Shown piece by piece: positions 49,215-59,681 of a stretch of 64,000 nt of DNA. Positions within the stretch are counted from its first letter, which is position 1, and each line of letters begins with the position of its first letter. The position numbers and the translations under genes are program-made. The stretch comes from Malachius bipustulatus (taxonomy: Eukaryota > Arthropoda > Insecta > Coleoptera > Melyridae). The DNA lies in the NCBI GenBank assembly GCA_910589415.1, contig OU342631.1, positions 8,866,001-8,930,000 of the forward strand, given 5' to 3'. The notes beneath the pieces were generated by a model. The model was not told the DNA's origin. It did no database searches and saw only the letters and a list, made by a program, of their open reading frames with translations.

Positions 49215-49516
49215 CAATTGAAGGGTCCAATGCAATAACCAGTCAAGTCCATTTTTAAGGCCAAAATTAGTTAGCAGTCGATTCTGACATAGTATAAAAT
49301 TCTCTTTCGTCCTGTGTAATAACCAGCTCTTGATCATAGAAAATAATAAGAATAGCAATATCATCAACTTTAATTTTAATTTCCTTATTTTCTATGATCA
49401 AGAGCTGGTTATTACACAGGACGAAAGAGAATTTTATACTATGTCAGAATCGACTGCTAACTAATTTTGGCCTTAAAAATCGACTTGACTGGTTATTGCA
49501 TTGGACCCTTCAATTG
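49215..49516. repeat. Near-perfect 132-bp-arm palindrome (hairpin)
   Basis: Arms 49215-49346 and 49385-49516 are inverted copies differing at a single position, separated by a 38-bp loop. AAGCGGCATACCAA occurs just outside on both sides (from about 49204 and 49519) as a direct repeat, suggesting insertion of the hairpin with duplication of its target. A transcript through it would fold into a very stable long hairpin. Confidence 0.9.
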
Positions 49517-49529
49517 CTAAGCGGCATAC

Positions 49530-50085
49530 CAAATTTTATATTATTTTAAGCAAAGGGGGATATTCTGACTTCTGAGAATTCTGAGATGATCAGGATCTTT
49601 TCATTAGTTATTTTGCTTCTGATCTTCCCATGTACGTTAACTTGTCAATGAAACTTTATATTGCGCAACTGCAGGCCCGTTATTATTGCCAAGCAGTCCG
49701 TGTAGCGAGGGTCATGTACTCATGTCATGTGCTTAAAAAAACCGGTAGCGGTAGCTTCGCGTTGTAGTTTTTTAGCCTACTTTTGTTGTCAAAATTGTCA
49801 TTTTCTTGTTCGCACCGCCACATGCCAAAATTGTCACTTCTTGTCAAATGATTATTGATTAAACCGCCATGGGGGGGGGGGGGGACACGCCGCCGCCGCC
49901 ATTGTCGGATTGCCGCCAAGCCAATCCTTACTTTTTGTTTATGTTTATATGCTATCTCTTATGTTTAATAATTAGGTCGGTAAGTCTTAATTCGCGATCT
50001 CGAGTAACCAATACATCGCAAGTGTTTTGATATTCATCGATTTATAGTTTTGATTATTATAATTTGGCGATACATTAATAACAAC
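49530..50085 (+). promoter_or_regulatory. Upstream region of zinc-finger gene 1
   Basis: Contains a G-run at about 49871-49884 followed by CCGCCGCCGCC, and AT-rich sequence up to the start codon. No TATA box is clear. It is treated as upstream region from position only. Confidence 0.4.
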
Positions 50086-52239
50086 ATGAGTGCAGAAGAA
50101 GTAAACTGGTGCCCTCCGCGACAAGACAAATATTACGGAACTGAAACAGGAGCAGGTGGTAATAAATGTGATTTTCTCCTACCATCAGACATAAAATGTG
50201 AAAATGAACAAACGGATCTGACCTGCCACAAGTTGCTTCACTTTGACTATTGTTATGAAGAAACTTCCTCGCCTGTCCTCATTAAAAACGAACCAGAAGA
50301 CGAAGACTCCAAACAGGACCTTCAGCTTCAAGCGGAAAATGTTTTTCTGAAAGAAGAAATCGTCATCGAAGAGCACAAGCCTGTATGGGAGCGAATCAGG
50401 GGGACAAGTGGGGATGGACTGTTTGCTGATGGAATTGGGCGACAAAATCAAAATGACTCTGTCGAAGAAGGTAACAGTAACTCTTCCAGAAGTAAAAGTG
50501 AAGAACAAGTCGTGAAGTATAATTGTGCGCATTGTCCGTATAAGACAAACAACAGACATTATTTCACCGCACATTATAATCGTGTACACAAACAATGTAC
50601 GGAAGTGTATCGATGTGATGAATCTTCTTATACAACCAGATTTAAAAGTCATTTTACCAAACGTCATAAAATCAAACATTCAAAAGAAGGTGAAGTGTAT
50701 AAATGTGATCAATGTTCATTTGGAACAAAAAGGAAAGGTGATTTGAATCAACATTACAAAATAAAACACTCTCAAGATGCAGAAGTGCATAAATGTGATC
50801 AATGTTCATATGGAACAAAATATAAACATCATTTGACTCGGCATTATAAATGTAAACATTTGAAAGAAGCAGAAGTGTATAAATGTGATCAATGTTCATT
50901 TGGAACAAAAAGGAAAGGTGATTTGAATCAACATTACAAAATAAAACACTCTCAAGATGCAGAAGTGCATAAATGTGATCAATGTTCATATGGAACAAAA
51001 TATAAACATCATTTGACTCGGCATTATAAATGTAAACATTTGAAAGAAGCAGAAGTGTATAAATGTGATCAATGTTCATATGGAACAAAATATAAACATC
51101 TTTTGACTCAACATTTTAACTATAAACATTCCAAAGGTGCTATAGTGCATAAATGTGATCAATGTTCATATGAAACAAAAAGGAAAGGTGGTTTGAATCA
51201 ACATTACAAAATAAAACACTCTAAAGTTGCAGAATTGTATAAATGTGATCAATGTTCATATGGAACAAATAATAAACATCTTTTGACTCAACATTTTAAC
51301 TATAAACATTCCAAAGATGCTACAGTGCATAAATGTGATCAATGTTCATATGAAACAAAAAGGAAAGGTGATTTGAATCAACATTACAAAATAAAACACT
51401 CTCAAGATGCAGAAGTGCATAAATGTGATCAATGTTCATATGGAACAAAATATAAACATCATTTGACTCGGCATTATAAATGTAAACATTTGAAAGAAGC
51501 AGAAGTGTATAAATGTGATCAATGTTCATATGGAACAAAATATAAACATCTTTTGACTCAACATTTTAACTATAAACATTCCAAAGGTGCTATAGTGCAT
51601 AAATGTGATCAATGTTCATATGGAACAAAATATAAACATCTTTTGAATCAACATTACAAAATAAAACACTCTAAAGATGCAGAAGTGTATAAATGTGATC
51701 AATGTTCATATGGAACAAAATATAAACATTATTTGACTAAACATTATAAATTGCAACACTCTAAAGATGCAGAAGTGTATAAATGTGATCAATGTTCATA
51801 TGGAACAAATAATAAACGTCTTTTGATTCAACATTTTAACTATAAACATTCCAAAGATGCTACAGTGCGTAAATGTGATCAATGTTCATATGCAACAAAA
51901 AGGAAAGGTAATTTGAATCAACATTACAAAATAAAACACTCTAAAGATGCAGAAGTGCATAAATGTGATCAATGTTCATATGGAACAAAATATAAACATC
52001 ATTTGACTCGGCATTATAAACGTAAACATTTGAAAGAAGCAGAAGTGTATAAATGTGATCAATGTTCATATGAAACAAAAGATAGGGGCCATTTTAGCCG
52101 CCATAGTAGGACAATTAAGCATTCAAAAGTAGTTCGAATGTATAAATGTTACAAGTGTTCCTTTGTAGTAAACACTAGAAGTGATTTCGTCAGACATTAT
52201 AAACGTAAACACGAAAAACAACCTGAAATGGCAATGTGA
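50086..52239 (+). CDS. C2H2 zinc-finger protein with 19-finger tandem array (zinc-finger gene 1)
   Basis: Probable nuclear DNA-binding protein of 717 aa, single exon. The N-terminal ~140 residues are acidic and carry LIKNEPEDE (a SUMOylation-type motif) and KEEIVIEEHKP, shared with the paralogues at 55932 and 59682. About 19 C2H2 units follow, mostly C-x2-C-x12-H-x4-H of the form YKCDQCSYGTKYKHHLTRHYKCKH. Unit length is exactly 30 residues with HSKDAEV-type linkers rather than TGEKP. Finger 2 lacks its second Cys (YRCDESSYTT). The start at 50086 (MSAEEVNWC) is chosen over an upstream in-frame ATG at 50050 because the paralogues begin MSSEEVN/MSSGEVN. AATAAA lies near 52267. Target unknown. 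Confidence 0.88.
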   Translation: MSAEEVNWCPPRQDKYYGTETGAGGNKCDFLLPSDIKCENEQTDLTCHKLLHFDYCYEETSSPVLIKNEPEDEDSKQDLQLQAENVFLKEEIVIEEHKPVWERIRGTSGDGLFADGIGRQNQNDSVEEGNSNSSRSKSEEQVVKYNCAHCPYKTNNRHYFTAHYNRVHKQCTEVYRCDESSYTTRFKSHFTKRHKIKHSKEGEVYKCDQCSFGTKRKGDLNQHYKIKHSQDAEVHKCDQCSYGTKYKHHLTRHYKCKHLKEAEVYKCDQCSFGTKRKGDLNQHYKIKHSQDAEVHKCDQCSYGTKYKHHLTRHYKCKHLKEAEVYKCDQCSYGTKYKHLLTQHFNYKHSKGAIVHKCDQCSYETKRKGGLNQHYKIKHSKVAELYKCDQCSYGTNNKHLLTQHFNYKHSKDATVHKCDQCSYETKRKGDLNQHYKIKHSQDAEVHKCDQCSYGTKYKHHLTRHYKCKHLKEAEVYKCDQCSYGTKYKHLLTQHFNYKHSKGAIVHKCDQCSYGTKYKHLLNQHYKIKHSKDAEVYKCDQCSYGTKYKHYLTKHYKLQHSKDAEVYKCDQCSYGTNNKRLLIQHFNYKHSKDATVRKCDQCSYATKRKGNLNQHYKIKHSKDAEVHKCDQCSYGTKYKHHLTRHYKRKHLKEAEVYKCDQCSYETKDRGHFSRHSRTIKHSKVVRMYKCYKCSFVVNTRSDFVRHYKRKHEKQPEMAM

Positions 52240-52992
52240 AAATGTCCGTATGAAAATATTGATTTAAATAAATCGGACTTTTTAAATGGACTGAGACATA
52301 GAGGGTTCACCCGGTTTAAATCAAGTGATTTTCAAATACTAATCAATGATTAATTGTTCACGAAAATCACCAAAATATTATAATAAGAGAAGGGTGCTAT
52401 CATAAACCGCAGACAATAATTGCTTTCTTTTGAAACTTGGAACCTTCTAACTGCCATTGATCATAATTTATATATTCTTGCTTTAAGTTTGAATAGATGC
52501 AGTCGATAATAATTAGGGAACCAACAAAATTATTGTATTATTGTATTTCATCTCGTGCATCTCACTTGGCTGGATCATGGACTTGGAAATAAACAATAAA
52601 TGTAAAAGAATTTATGTTTGTCCTCTTTTATTGTTATTTATTGTATTCTTGAATAGCGAAAGTGGTTTCACTTTCCTATCACTTTTTGTGATAGTTCAGC
52701 CCCCTGAAGAACTCTCTATAAGTAAGGTTTATTGCATAAAAAATGTTTGTAACTTTCTGATTTTTAACTGATCCTCGCTGGTCAATAAAACATGAAAAAA
52801 ACATTCCTTTATACTATGTAGTAATTAGTAATATCAATCTTTTCTAATAAAATTACATTACATGGTCAAGTAAATTTGTTTCAATTCATTATTTCAATTT
52901 TAGCACTTTTAAGAAACCTATTTGTACTTTATTTATGTCTTCAAGACCAAGAAAAACAAATTAACTTTGTTATTTCATTTTAATATCACAAG
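52240..52992. other. Convergent 3' region between zinc-finger gene 1 and PUS3
   Basis: AT-rich, no supported gene. Likely holds the 3'UTRs of both genes; an AATAAA for the minus strand lies near 52927. Confidence 0.5.
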
Positions 52993-54246
52993 TTAAATTT
53001 TTCTTCGTTTAGAAAAATAATTCATTTTGTCTTCTAAACTCATACACTTCTGACGCTTCATCAAGGGGACGTAATTTTTCGCTTTAACTCCTTGGATTAA
53101 AAACTCAGACAGACATTTTTCTTTTGAAGAGTCCAGTGGGGCTGGTTCGTGTTTATCAGCACCACGTGAATCATTTTTCAGCCCGTCCAACATCGATTTC
53201 ATCATGGCAGTCTTTATGGCGCTAACGGAGCACATTTCCTTCAGCTTGTTTGCGACTAAAACCAGCGACTCGGAGTCGTAAGACCAAGCTACGTTCTCAT
53301 AATCGCACGAATGTAAAATTAACGGGATTTCACTAGCCATGTAATAGCCGGGTTTCCTATCGTTTTTTTCAACGTCCAATAACTCAACTATCACTTCTGC
53401 TTCTTCTTTTCCTTGCCCGATTAAGAAGAGAACCCCCATTATGCATCTGATCTGATGCCATAAGAACGCATTTCCTGTTATCGTTATAGCGTACATGGCA
53501 AATTCTTCAAGATCGTCTTCTTCATTATTAAAAACCGGCTGGATCTCGATGTCGTAAATATTCCTAACGAACTCTGTCACGTTATTACCGACATCCATTT
53601 TGCACAGATTCCTGAAATCGTGAGTTCCCATCAGATACTTGGAGGCTTCGTTCATGCGATTTATGGATAAATTTCCCTTTGGGAAAAAGTACTTGTAGGT
53701 TCGTCGCTTGCAGTCGAATCTCGCACTGAAATTTTCCCCCACAGGACACCAAGCGAGACATCGAATGTTATCGGGAAGGATGCGATTTAGGACTTTACAG
53801 TACTGAATTTCATCTTGCAAGTTATCCTGACACTCTTTGCCGAATCTACTTCTAACGGTGATCGATATTACTTGACCGAAAGCGCTGACTCCCTTATCAG
53901 TTCGGCCACAACGGTGGTAATTCGAGGAGGTACGATCTTTGATGAGACAAGTTTTAGTGAGAGCTTTGAATAAATGATGTTCAATTGTGTTTGGGGAATC
54001 TTCCTGGCACGCAAAACCTTGGTAGTCCCAGCCCAAGTAATAAAACTTGAGTAGGATGTGACGATAGTTGCACTTCATAAAATCAAAGGGTTTCTTTGTG
54101 GCTGGAGATTTCTTCCTTTTCGAGGACTTGGATAAAATGTTTTTCAGCTGAACATTGTGAGCTTCCAGGGCTTTGATTTTTACAATTAACTCTTCTTTCG
54201 ACAAGCTATCTAAATTGTCGCATGAGCTTTTAATGTTTACGTCCAT
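52993..54246 (-). CDS. PUS3: tRNA pseudouridine(38/39) synthase, PUS3 / Deg1 type
   Basis: TruA-family enzyme that isomerises uridine 38/39 in the tRNA anticodon loop. The single-exon frame gives 417 aa. A coiled-coil-like N-terminus (SLSKEELIVKIKALEAHNVQLKN) precedes KFYYLGWDYQGFACQED. The catalytic block is CGRTDKGVSAFGQ with Asp117, and FLWHQIRCIMG lies near residue 270, both characteristic of TruA enzymes. The block YYMASEIPLILHSCDY follows as in PUS3. ATG 54246 is used; the frame extends 18 codons upstream but without another ATG. The gene is convergent with zinc-finger gene 1 and is an island of single-copy sequence within the zinc-finger cluster. Confidence 0.92.
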   Translation of the reverse strand: MDVNIKSSCDNLDSLSKEELIVKIKALEAHNVQLKNILSKSSKRKKSPATKKPFDFMKCNYRHILLKFYYLGWDYQGFACQEDSPNTIEHHLFKALTKTCLIKDRTSSNYHRCGRTDKGVSAFGQVISITVRSRFGKECQDNLQDEIQYCKVLNRILPDNIRCLAWCPVGENFSARFDCKRRTYKYFFPKGNLSINRMNEASKYLMGTHDFRNLCKMDVGNNVTEFVRNIYDIEIQPVFNNEEDDLEEFAMYAITITGNAFLWHQIRCIMGVLFLIGQGKEEAEVIVELLDVEKNDRKPGYYMASEIPLILHSCDYENVAWSYDSESLVLVANKLKEMCSVSAIKTAMMKSMLDGLKNDSRGADKHEPAPLDSSKEKCLSEFLIQGVKAKNYVPLMKRQKCMSLEDKMNYFSKRRKI

Positions 54247-55858
54247 GCTTAGTACTGGACTGGCACTGGCCTGGCCTGCAAAGCAATAGATTTTTGGCAA
54301 AGCAAAAGTTCAAAAGTGTTTAGAGATAGATTAGAAAAAATTTAAATTTTATTTTTCGTCAATATCGGATTTTAGGTTAATCCGGTTGCGTTGAACTGTT
54401 GACAGTTATAGTTGACTAATGATTTTTGAGTAGTTAAAATTTATTCACTGTTTATTCATTGATTGCTACCATAAGTCCGCATGCGCAATATACATTTTTG
54501 TGACCGGTAAATTTCGCTGTATTTTCGTTGTATGGTGGTGATCATTTTATTTTAAAAGTTTAATGCATGTCAATTTTTTCACATGCAGATGACCAGAAAT
54601 TACTATAACGGAATTAATTAATTTTATTTTTTCAAGAAAATAATAGCTGTGTATGTGATGTAGCAAAACTGAGACTGCGCAGCCTGCGTTCTTAGGCTTG
54701 TCGGTCTTCTGACGTCACGAGGCTGGTAGACAACACATGGGATTGTTTATTTTTCTCATATCTTTTTTATTACCAGAAATATCAGATAAAAAAAATTTGT
54801 AGGCTTTCATAAGCATTCAACAGCTATCCATCTGACGTTTTAAAAAATTTCTCTACCAACTAAGGCCTAGAGTTTCAATCAACTTTTGTTTTTCTTATTT
54901 TGAAAATCTCGATTTTCTATTTAGAAAATCTCGTTTTTATATTTTTTCGGGATATTTCGGCAGCGTCTGAAGTTTCCATAAATTTTGTTTCTGATTCTTA
55001 GCCCTTTATATGCGGTTGACTCATCCAAGCTGCTGCTGTGTGCTGCAAAAAATTGTCGCTTGCGAGTATGTTCGCTTCTAGCATTGTGAGTCTGTTGGTA
55101 GTGCTCGTCCACAGACTATCATATGCTCGTCTAGAGCAGTGAATGTCACTATGAACAAGAAGGTCCTCAAGATCACGTGTCGTCAACGCCTTTCGTGACA
55201 TTTTAATTTACTAGTTGCATTCACAGACTATCATACGACACTGTGAATCACTGCATCAGTGTGCTGTATTGGATGGCTGTTTATTCTTGTTATGACTGTT
55301 TCAGTGTAATTTTTTATCATAGAGGCATGAAGGTCACACTCGAGGTCACACTTGATCGGCGCGAGTTGTTTTATCGTGTTTCAAGCCCAGAAAACCAATT
55401 AAATTTCACAATGCGAGTTAACTGGTCTGTAGCGCTTGACCCTTGTGCGAGTACCTACAATTGTATATTCGCTTTGAGCATCGAAAGAGTTAATAAGCAT
55501 GAAATTGTGCAACTTTTCTCTAATTTTCTGATCCTGTATCTCTTATCAATTCCGAGATACCCATTACCTAGTTCTTTTTAAATGGGACACTCATGTAATA
55601 ACACTTTAAACGCAATAATAAAACGGTAATATTTATAAGAATCTACCACATAACATCATAATATAGATCTAGCGCAAAGAAAAACACAAGCAAAGGAAGC
55701 AATAAACTTTATAAAAGATTCATAAATTATACAGAAAGTGATAATTTGACGGTTACTTTCATTAGAATAAATTCGACTACATAGTTCAGTCCTACCACCT
55801 CAAATCAGATCATTAGACGCTCAGAGGTGCATGTATTACATTTAGCATCTTTTGAATG
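54247..55858. repeat. Intergenic, with segments repeated at the window's right end
   Basis: The segment ~54690-54900 (GCGCAGCCTGCGTTC ... CTGACGTCACG ... TTGTAGGCTTTCATAAG ... CAACAGCTATCCAT) matches ~63505-63720 in the same order. A second block ~55665-55705 (TAGCGCAAAGAAAAACACAA) matches ~63850-63890. These paired blocks flank the 3' side of zinc-finger gene 2. Frames at 54921-55201 and 55243-55581 are not recognisable proteins. Confidence 0.65.
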
Positions 55859-55931
55859 CTAATTTTTATAATGTCTATTCAAAGCAGTTTTCCATCCAGT
55901 TTCAAAAGAACACTCCTCGCATCTGTATGCT
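55859..55931 (-). pseudogene. Out-of-frame relic of a thirteenth zinc finger
   Basis: Directly after the stop of zinc-finger gene 2, the next frame reads DTEAYRCEECSFETGWKTAL and then NRHYKN before its own stop. It is a zinc-finger unit displaced by a frameshift. The same arrangement is present after zinc-finger gene 3. Confidence 0.75.
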
Positions 55932-57416
55932 TCAGTGTCTTGAATATTTATGTTTCTGCAAATCACCTTTGTATCTTGTTTCATATGAACATTCATCACA
56001 CTTGTACACTGTAGCATCTTTCGAGTGTTTATGTTTATAATGTTTTGTGTAATTAGTTTTAACTCTGGTTTCATATGCACATTCCTCACACTTATACACT
56101 GCTCCTTGTTTGGAATGTATAATTCTACGATGTGTGGTCCAGACACTTTTATATATTGTTTTAAAAGAACACTTCTCACATTTATACACTTCTGCTTCTT
56201 TGAAATGTTTATGTTTAAAATGTTGGTTTAAAGCACTTTTATGTCTTGTTTCATATGAACATTCATCACATTTGTACACTACCGCATCTTTTGAATGTTT
56301 CATTCTATAATGTTGGGTTAAATTACTTTTAACTCTGGTTTCATAAGAACACTTAACACATTTATTCACTGTTCCTTCTTTGGAATGTACAATTCTATGA
56401 TGTGTAGTCAAGACACCTTTATATCTTGTTTTAAAAGAACACTCCTCACATTTATACACGTCTGCTTCTTTCAAATGTTTATTTCTATGATGTTTGGTCA
56501 AAGCTCTTTTATATTTGGTATCAAAAGAACACTCCTCACATTTATACACTTGCGGATCTTTTGAATGTTTAATTCTATGATGACTGATTAAATGATGTTT
56601 ATATCTTGTTTCATACGAACACGTTTCACATCTGTATAACGCTTTAGTGTCTTTTAAACGTTTATGTCTCTTCAAATCACCTTTATACCTTGTTTCATAT
56701 GAACATTCATCACATTTATACACTTCTGCTTCTTTGAAATGTTTATGTTTAAAATGTTGGATCAAAGCACTTTTATATCTTGTTTCATATGAACATTCAT
56801 CACATTTGTACACTACCACATCTTTTGAATGTTTTGTGCTATAATGTTGGGTTAAATTACATTTAACTCTGGTTTCATAAGAACACTCAAAACATCTGTA
56901 CCGTGCTACTTCTTTGGAATGTATATGCCTATAATGTTTGATGAAATAAGTCCTCGTGTTTGTCTTATAAGGACAATGCGCACAGTTATACTTTACGTCT
57001 TGTTCTTCACTTTTACTCCCAGAAGAGCAATTAACTTTATCTTCCGACACAACAAAGTTACCTTCAACTAGTTTGATAGCACTATTTCTTCCCCCCAACA
57101 ACTCCCATCGGGGCTTGTGCTCTTCAATGTCGACTTCTTCTTTTAAAGCGACATTTTCTGCTCGCATTTCAAAGTCATACTGGGAGTCTTCCGGTTCTTT
57201 TTTTATGGGATAAGAAGACAAAACTTCACCTTGATAACTGCTGAGGCTGGGAAACTTGTGACAAGATGGATCTATTTGTTCATCATTGTCTTCACACTTC
57301 AACTTTGATAGTGGGAAGGAATCAAAGTTATTATCATCTTGTGTCCCAGCTTGTTTCATTTCTTCTTGTCTATGATCTTGATGCCCAACACAAGAATTTA
57401 CTTCTTCTGAACTCAT
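55932..57416 (-). CDS. C2H2 zinc-finger protein with 12 fingers (zinc-finger gene 2)
   Basis: Probable nuclear DNA-binding protein of 494 aa, single exon. The N-terminal ~145 residues include IDPSCHKFPSLSSY, PIKKEPEDSQYDFEMRAENV and VDIEEHKPRW, almost the same as in zinc-finger gene 3. Twelve units begin with YNCAHCPYKTNTRTYFIKHY and continue as YKCDECSYETRYKSALIQHF. Unit 4 is degenerate (ends HKRLKD, lacking the last His). The final unit ends KHKYSRH and then a stop, which a frameshift appears to have created. A P-element-like insertion lies about 320 bp upstream. The start at 57416 is conserved with the paralogues. Confidence 0.88.
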   Translation of the reverse strand: MSSEEVNSCVGHQDHRQEEMKQAGTQDDNNFDSFPLSKLKCEDNDEQIDPSCHKFPSLSSYQGEVLSSYPIKKEPEDSQYDFEMRAENVALKEEVDIEEHKPRWELLGGRNSAIKLVEGNFVVSEDKVNCSSGSKSEEQDVKYNCAHCPYKTNTRTYFIKHYRHIHSKEVARYRCFECSYETRVKCNLTQHYSTKHSKDVVVYKCDECSYETRYKSALIQHFKHKHFKEAEVYKCDECSYETRYKGDLKRHKRLKDTKALYRCETCSYETRYKHHLISHHRIKHSKDPQVYKCEECSFDTKYKRALTKHHRNKHLKEADVYKCEECSFKTRYKGVLTTHHRIVHSKEGTVNKCVKCSYETRVKSNLTQHYRMKHSKDAVVYKCDECSYETRHKSALNQHFKHKHFKEAEVYKCEKCSFKTIYKSVWTTHRRIIHSKQGAVYKCEECAYETRVKTNYTKHYKHKHSKDATVYKCDECSYETRYKGDLQKHKYSRH

Positions 57417-57734
57417 GTTTGTTACTTGTTTGTACTAAAAAGTACTAAATTTTTGTTTTGTTAATTTAGTTAGAGTAATTTGCTTAATATTGCTTTTCCA
57501 AGTATTAAGTCGAGTCGTTATATACTATGAAACATTATTTTTTGTAAAATAAAATTTTATTACAATGAATAAAATTAAAAATTGGCCACCCCATGAACAA
57601 TGAACATGAAATTATTATGCATTCAAGTCAGCTACAGTTGACACTTGACAGTTGAGGGTTGAGGGCTTGACTGGACATTACGACTTATGACGTTCAAGTA
57701 ACGTAATTAGCCACTTGAGGCTGTCTGTAAAACC

Positions 57735-58319
57735 CATAGAGATAGAATAGAGAGGAGACGACATGACGTGACACAAATGGGATCAGGTCCGCCATATTGA
57801 TACCACTTTTATGTCAAACTTATGTTATGACATAAGTGAACGCTTTATATTGAATTTCATTTGATTTAAGGACTGTCTTTAAGATCTTTGGTGTTAAATT
57901 GAAAAGCCAAAGATGGTTTCTTGTGCAGTTCGTACCTGCTGTAGTAGAGACTGCACTGATAAAAAAAAAACGTCCGGAATAACATTCCATAGGTAAGTAT
58001 CAACAATATACAGGACCGTACCTACTTGCATAGTACACTAAAAATCTAAAATTGAAAATGACCATGATTATTTGCCGGATATTTTATATTCTTTTATTGA
58101 CTTGAAAAACACAAAAGGTCTGCAATATCCATCTGAAGACGTGTTAAAAATATGTATGAAATGTGAGAAACATTTTTATTTATGAAAATTTTGCAAATAA
58201 AAATTAAGTCTGACCCTGTCGAGTCGCCATATTGTTACTCCTATAAGCTCCACCCACTGATGCCGTTTTTTAATGTACTATAGGTGATCATAGCGGCTCC
58301 TCTCTATTCTATCTCTATG
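57735..58319 (+). mobile_element. Internally deleted P-element-like transposon with THAP relic
   Basis: Perfect 23-bp inverted ends start CATAGAGATAGAATAGAG, and an exact 8-bp duplication GTAAAACC (57727-57734 and 58320-58327) surrounds the 585-bp copy. P elements make 8-bp duplications and start with CAT. The interior opens at 57913 with MVSCAVRTCCSRDCTDKKKT and SGITFHR, the start of a THAP zinc domain (C-x4-C, then FHR). It is cut at a splice-donor-like GGTAAGT at 57991. A second piece near 58046-58185 reads NTKGLQYPSEDVLKICMKCE, like the C-terminal end of P/THAP9 transposases. The central catalytic region is missing, so this copy cannot encode transposase. Confidence 0.8.
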
Positions 58320-58402
58320 GTAAAACCAAATCCCAAATCTAGTCCACCTGACTTCTGATCTGAGCCTGACCTTTTTACCTACTTCTGTGATGACTGATGA
58401 TG

Positions 58403-58460
58403 AGTCTAGTAGAAAAAAAAGGTAATGTAACAGGAACGGTAACGGATAACGTACAAACTA
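58403..58460. repeat. Segment duplicated upstream of zinc-finger genes 2 and 3
   Basis: GTCTAGTAGA, an A-run, TAATGTAAC-GGAACGG-AACGGATAACG here matches 61407-61468. The two copies lie ~0.99 kb and ~0.50 kb upstream of genes 2 and 3. This supports a tandem segmental duplication that included 5' flanks. Confidence 0.7.
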
Positions 58461-59611
58461 TAGGCACCAGACCAGATACCAAATACTCTTGACCTTGATT
58501 TAAATAGTAAGGTGTCATAGGGTACCTGTATTACCGATACTGACGCCTACTAGGGTAGCGTATAGTACCTAGATATTGACAGATTTTTATTGTATAAGAG
58601 TACAGAAGGTGAGTATCATTTTCGCCGGTCGTCTCTTTTTACGTTGTAGTTATTTTCACGCGTCAAAGTTGAATCACCTGATTCTGTTCGCTTTCAATCA
58701 AGATTCACAACTTTGTCATTGACGCGTTTATTTATATCCCAACTAGGTTTTGCCAAGCCACATCTCCTTGCTCTCCTATTGGCTGTTTACAAATTTTATA
58801 ATCGCGCGCGTATTTTTGAACTGTACTTTTGTATTAACTGTAAACTATTTTTGATACTTGTAGGTATCGACCATCGAGTTTAGTTTATATTTCCACAGCT
58901 TTCAACCTTGTATTGTGTGAGGACACCAGATTGTGAGAAAGGTACCTAAATCTAAATCAATACAATGAGTGTTTCAAAACTAAGGAGTAACGACTGATTA
59001 AATCTTGATTTAGTGGCGCAAAGCTCAATAAATTATCGTGCAGGTCACATTTTACCCATTCAGAATTTGTGCTAATTAATTATCGACTTCATTTTCAGGT
59101 CAGGTAATGGTAGTACACACTCAAAAAAAATTTCTCTGATACCTAATGCATTACAATTAATTGAACCCAGTGAAAAAATTATTGTCGTCGAACCTTTATT
59201 TAGCACATTGTCCAAATGTAAGGGAAGGGAGGGTCTTTACTTAGGTAAATAGTTCACAAAATTTGTTAAGTTTAAATCTATGAAACACTGATTTGCCTTT
59301 GTTAGATAATGGCCCACTAAGGGAAAGATAAGAGGTTTCAATTTATTGCGATGGAATCTTCATGACATATTCTATTTGATTTATTTCTTGTACTATTATA
59401 CTACCTATTATCAGTGTTACTGTTTGACAAATAAATTGAATCAATAAATAATGAAGACAAATGGTAAATATTTAGCAAGTCGAACATAAGCCGAGCATTC
59501 CTTATTGCATGATTAGATTACAATTATATTGATGAAATTACATTTAAAGTTTGTTTCATAGGAATATCTGCTACACTTATACAATACACTTTTAGCATCG
59601 TTTGAATGTTC
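58461..59611. other. Intergenic region between zinc-finger genes 2 and 3
   Basis: No supported gene. A GC-richer patch at about 58620-58810 contains an inverted pair (ACGCGTCAAAGTTGAATC near 58658 and GATTCACAACTTTGTCATTGACGCGT near 58701) that could form a ~20-bp stem. Confidence 0.45.
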
Positions 59612-59681
59612 TTATTTATAATGTTTGTTCAAAGTAGTTTTGCATCTGGTTTCAAAACACCACTCCTTGCATCTGTATGCT
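59612..59681 (-). pseudogene. Out-of-frame relic of a terminal zinc finger (gene 3)
   Basis: After the stop of zinc-finger gene 3 another frame reads GTEAYRCKEWCFETRCKTTL and then NKHYK. The Cys pair spacing has already drifted (CKEWC), consistent with loss of constraint. Confidence 0.7.

Noticed and set aside
50672..51538. Antisense repetitive reading frames within zinc-finger gene 1
   Set aside because: They are mirror frames of the 90-bp finger period on the opposite strand (recurring MNIDHIYTLL) and have no independent support.
54247..54300. N-terminal extension of PUS3
   Set aside because: The upstream frame is open but has no ATG; the first ATG is at 54246.
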